A stretch of 64,000 nucleotides of DNA, taken from contig JAGGNK010007559.1 of assembly GCA_017590115.1 (NCBI GenBank), positions 1,364,620 to 1,428,619 of the forward strand, given 5' to 3'. Positions 62,961 to 64,000 of this stretch are shown here, piece after piece (within the stretch, counting starts at the first letter, position 1; every line of letters begins with the position of its first letter). The stretch is from Montifringilla adamsi (taxonomy: Eukaryota > Chordata > Aves > Passeriformes > Passeridae). The notes beneath the pieces are model-generated. The model did not search any database. It was not told where the DNA came from and was given only the letters and a program-made list of their open reading frames with translations. The translations under genes and the position numbers were made by a program.

Positions 62961-64000
62961 GGAAGGTGTGGGGGAAGTTTTTCCAGGGTGATCTCTGGTT
63001 CTTGGCAGAGCAGGAATTAAATCTCCTTCCTCTGCCTTCCCAGGCTGGTTGCTGGAGCTGCTCTCAGCCACAACTGGGGTGGGCAGGGGGGCAGGTCCTG
63101 GGCACAGCGTATCCCTGAGGAAGCTGTCCCAAATTCCAAATGCTGCTTCAGGGCATTTCCCCTCTTTTTTGGGAGTTTTGGTGTGTGATGAAGTAGAGGA
63201 GGTGGGACACAGCACCCTGAGGCTGAGCAGTGCTGGGCTCTGGCCCCTCCAGGGCTCCTCACCACGTGGGGGAGGAAATTCAGCCTCAATTCCAGGCTCC
63301 AAGGAGAAGAGGATTTAGGGGATGTTGGTTTGTTCTTGTCCTTCACCTCGCTGGCACCTCCCTGAGCTGCTGGGCAGGTGGGACAAAACATTCCCAGGAA
63401 GGATGAGGGAAATTCCTGCAGGTTTTGGCAGTGCCCCTGGCTGTGCAGCATCCCTCGGGGGTTCACCTGCCCCAGGTGAGCCTGCCAGGCCTCCTGCTGC
63501 TTTAGGGGTAGAGAGAAGGAAGGACAGCATGGGAATGTGGAGCCTTTCCAGCTGGAATTATTGGCCCCAAAGCCGAGCAGAGGGAGCTGGGAGCACCCAG
63601 GGGAAGCAGATTGCTCCTCAGCACTGAAAGGGAGCAGCTGGGGGTGAGGGGAGGTGCAAGGGATGGCATTTCCTGGAGAATCCTCAGTTCCCGTGCTGGG
63701 GGTGAAGGGGATGCTGTGTTTGCCAGCTGATCCCGAAGGATGAGCCAGGGTCCCCCAGCTGGCTCCTGCTTAATTAACCCCAATTAGCGCCGCTGCTGGT
63801 GCCTCCGGGGGCACGGGGTGAGGGGAGCTGGGGCACAGCCCTGCCCGGCAGCTGGTGGCACCAGGAGCTCCTCGAGGCTCCCGTGGTGACACAATCCTTG
63901 GGTTTGAGCTGCAAATGGGTTTGGCACGTGCAAAGGCCCAGCTGGAAGCGGGGTTGGGTGTCTGTCACCCTGTGCCAGCTGGGATAGACACCAGAGGAAG
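62961..64000. other. Unassigned right edge
   Basis: GCTTAATTAACCCCAATTAGCG at 63768-63789 is a homeodomain-type pocket. Otherwise ordinary GC-rich sequence runs to the end of the window. Confidence 0.4.

Noticed and set aside
1..64000. tRNA, rRNA or known microRNA genes
   Set aside because: I looked for T-loop GTTCRANNC boxes with matching acceptor stems and for familiar microRNA seeds and found none; a covariance-model scan could still find weak candidates.

Overview
The window looks like vertebrate nuclear DNA from a bird, most likely a songbird, in a GC-rich microchromosome-like compartment. This rests on many 5'-truncated CR1 retroposon 3' ends in both orientations, short endogenous-retrovirus LTRs with 6-bp target duplications, abundant GC-rich minisatellites, and CpG-rich islands in otherwise CpG-poor DNA. 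There is no bacterial gene organisation, and I recognise no complete protein-coding gene. The many long open frames are what stop-poor GC-rich DNA gives by chance; several run through CR1 copies or tandem repeats.

Layout. 1-9 kb: a CpG-rich left edge, CR1 copies at 637, 4090 and 5837, a degenerate minisatellite, a 56-base poly(T) tract and AT-rich islands. 9.2-10.2 kb: the best promoter in the window, a CpG island with an ACTACAAGTCCC box, a TATA box and an initiator at correct spacing, followed by an 86-bp tandem duplication carrying four MEF2-consensus sites. 11-20 kb: minisatellites, CR1 copies, and a CpG-rich patch at 18.9-19.1 kb with CTCF-like motifs and GC boxes. 21-31 kb: many young tandem repeats, two compact GATA-rich clusters (25.8 and 26.5 kb) and a dispersed 230-bp duplication (28.1 and 30.0 kb). 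31-44 kb: CR1 copies, one solo LTR and long featureless stretches. 44-49 kb: an identical 320-bp tandem duplication, a perfect 11-bp inverted repeat made of AP-1 sites, and a 240-bp tandem duplication. 52-58 kb: an LTR cluster with a full solo LTR, a second LTR family, a 78-bp internally deleted LTR relic and an AT-rich LTR-like insertion. 59.5-59.9 kb: a TATA-less CpG-island promoter with a CCAAT box, CRE-like sites and a near-perfect RFX X-box. 62.4-62.5 kb: one possible coding exon on the minus strand.

The whole reads as an intergenic or intronic regulatory neighbourhood with two probable promoters, not a gene cluster. I found no new enzymatic or defence system. The most notable items are the MEF2-site duplication beside a core promoter, the GATA/E-box duplicate, the X-box promoter, the LTR family caught in full-length and miniature states, and the exact 320-bp duplication.
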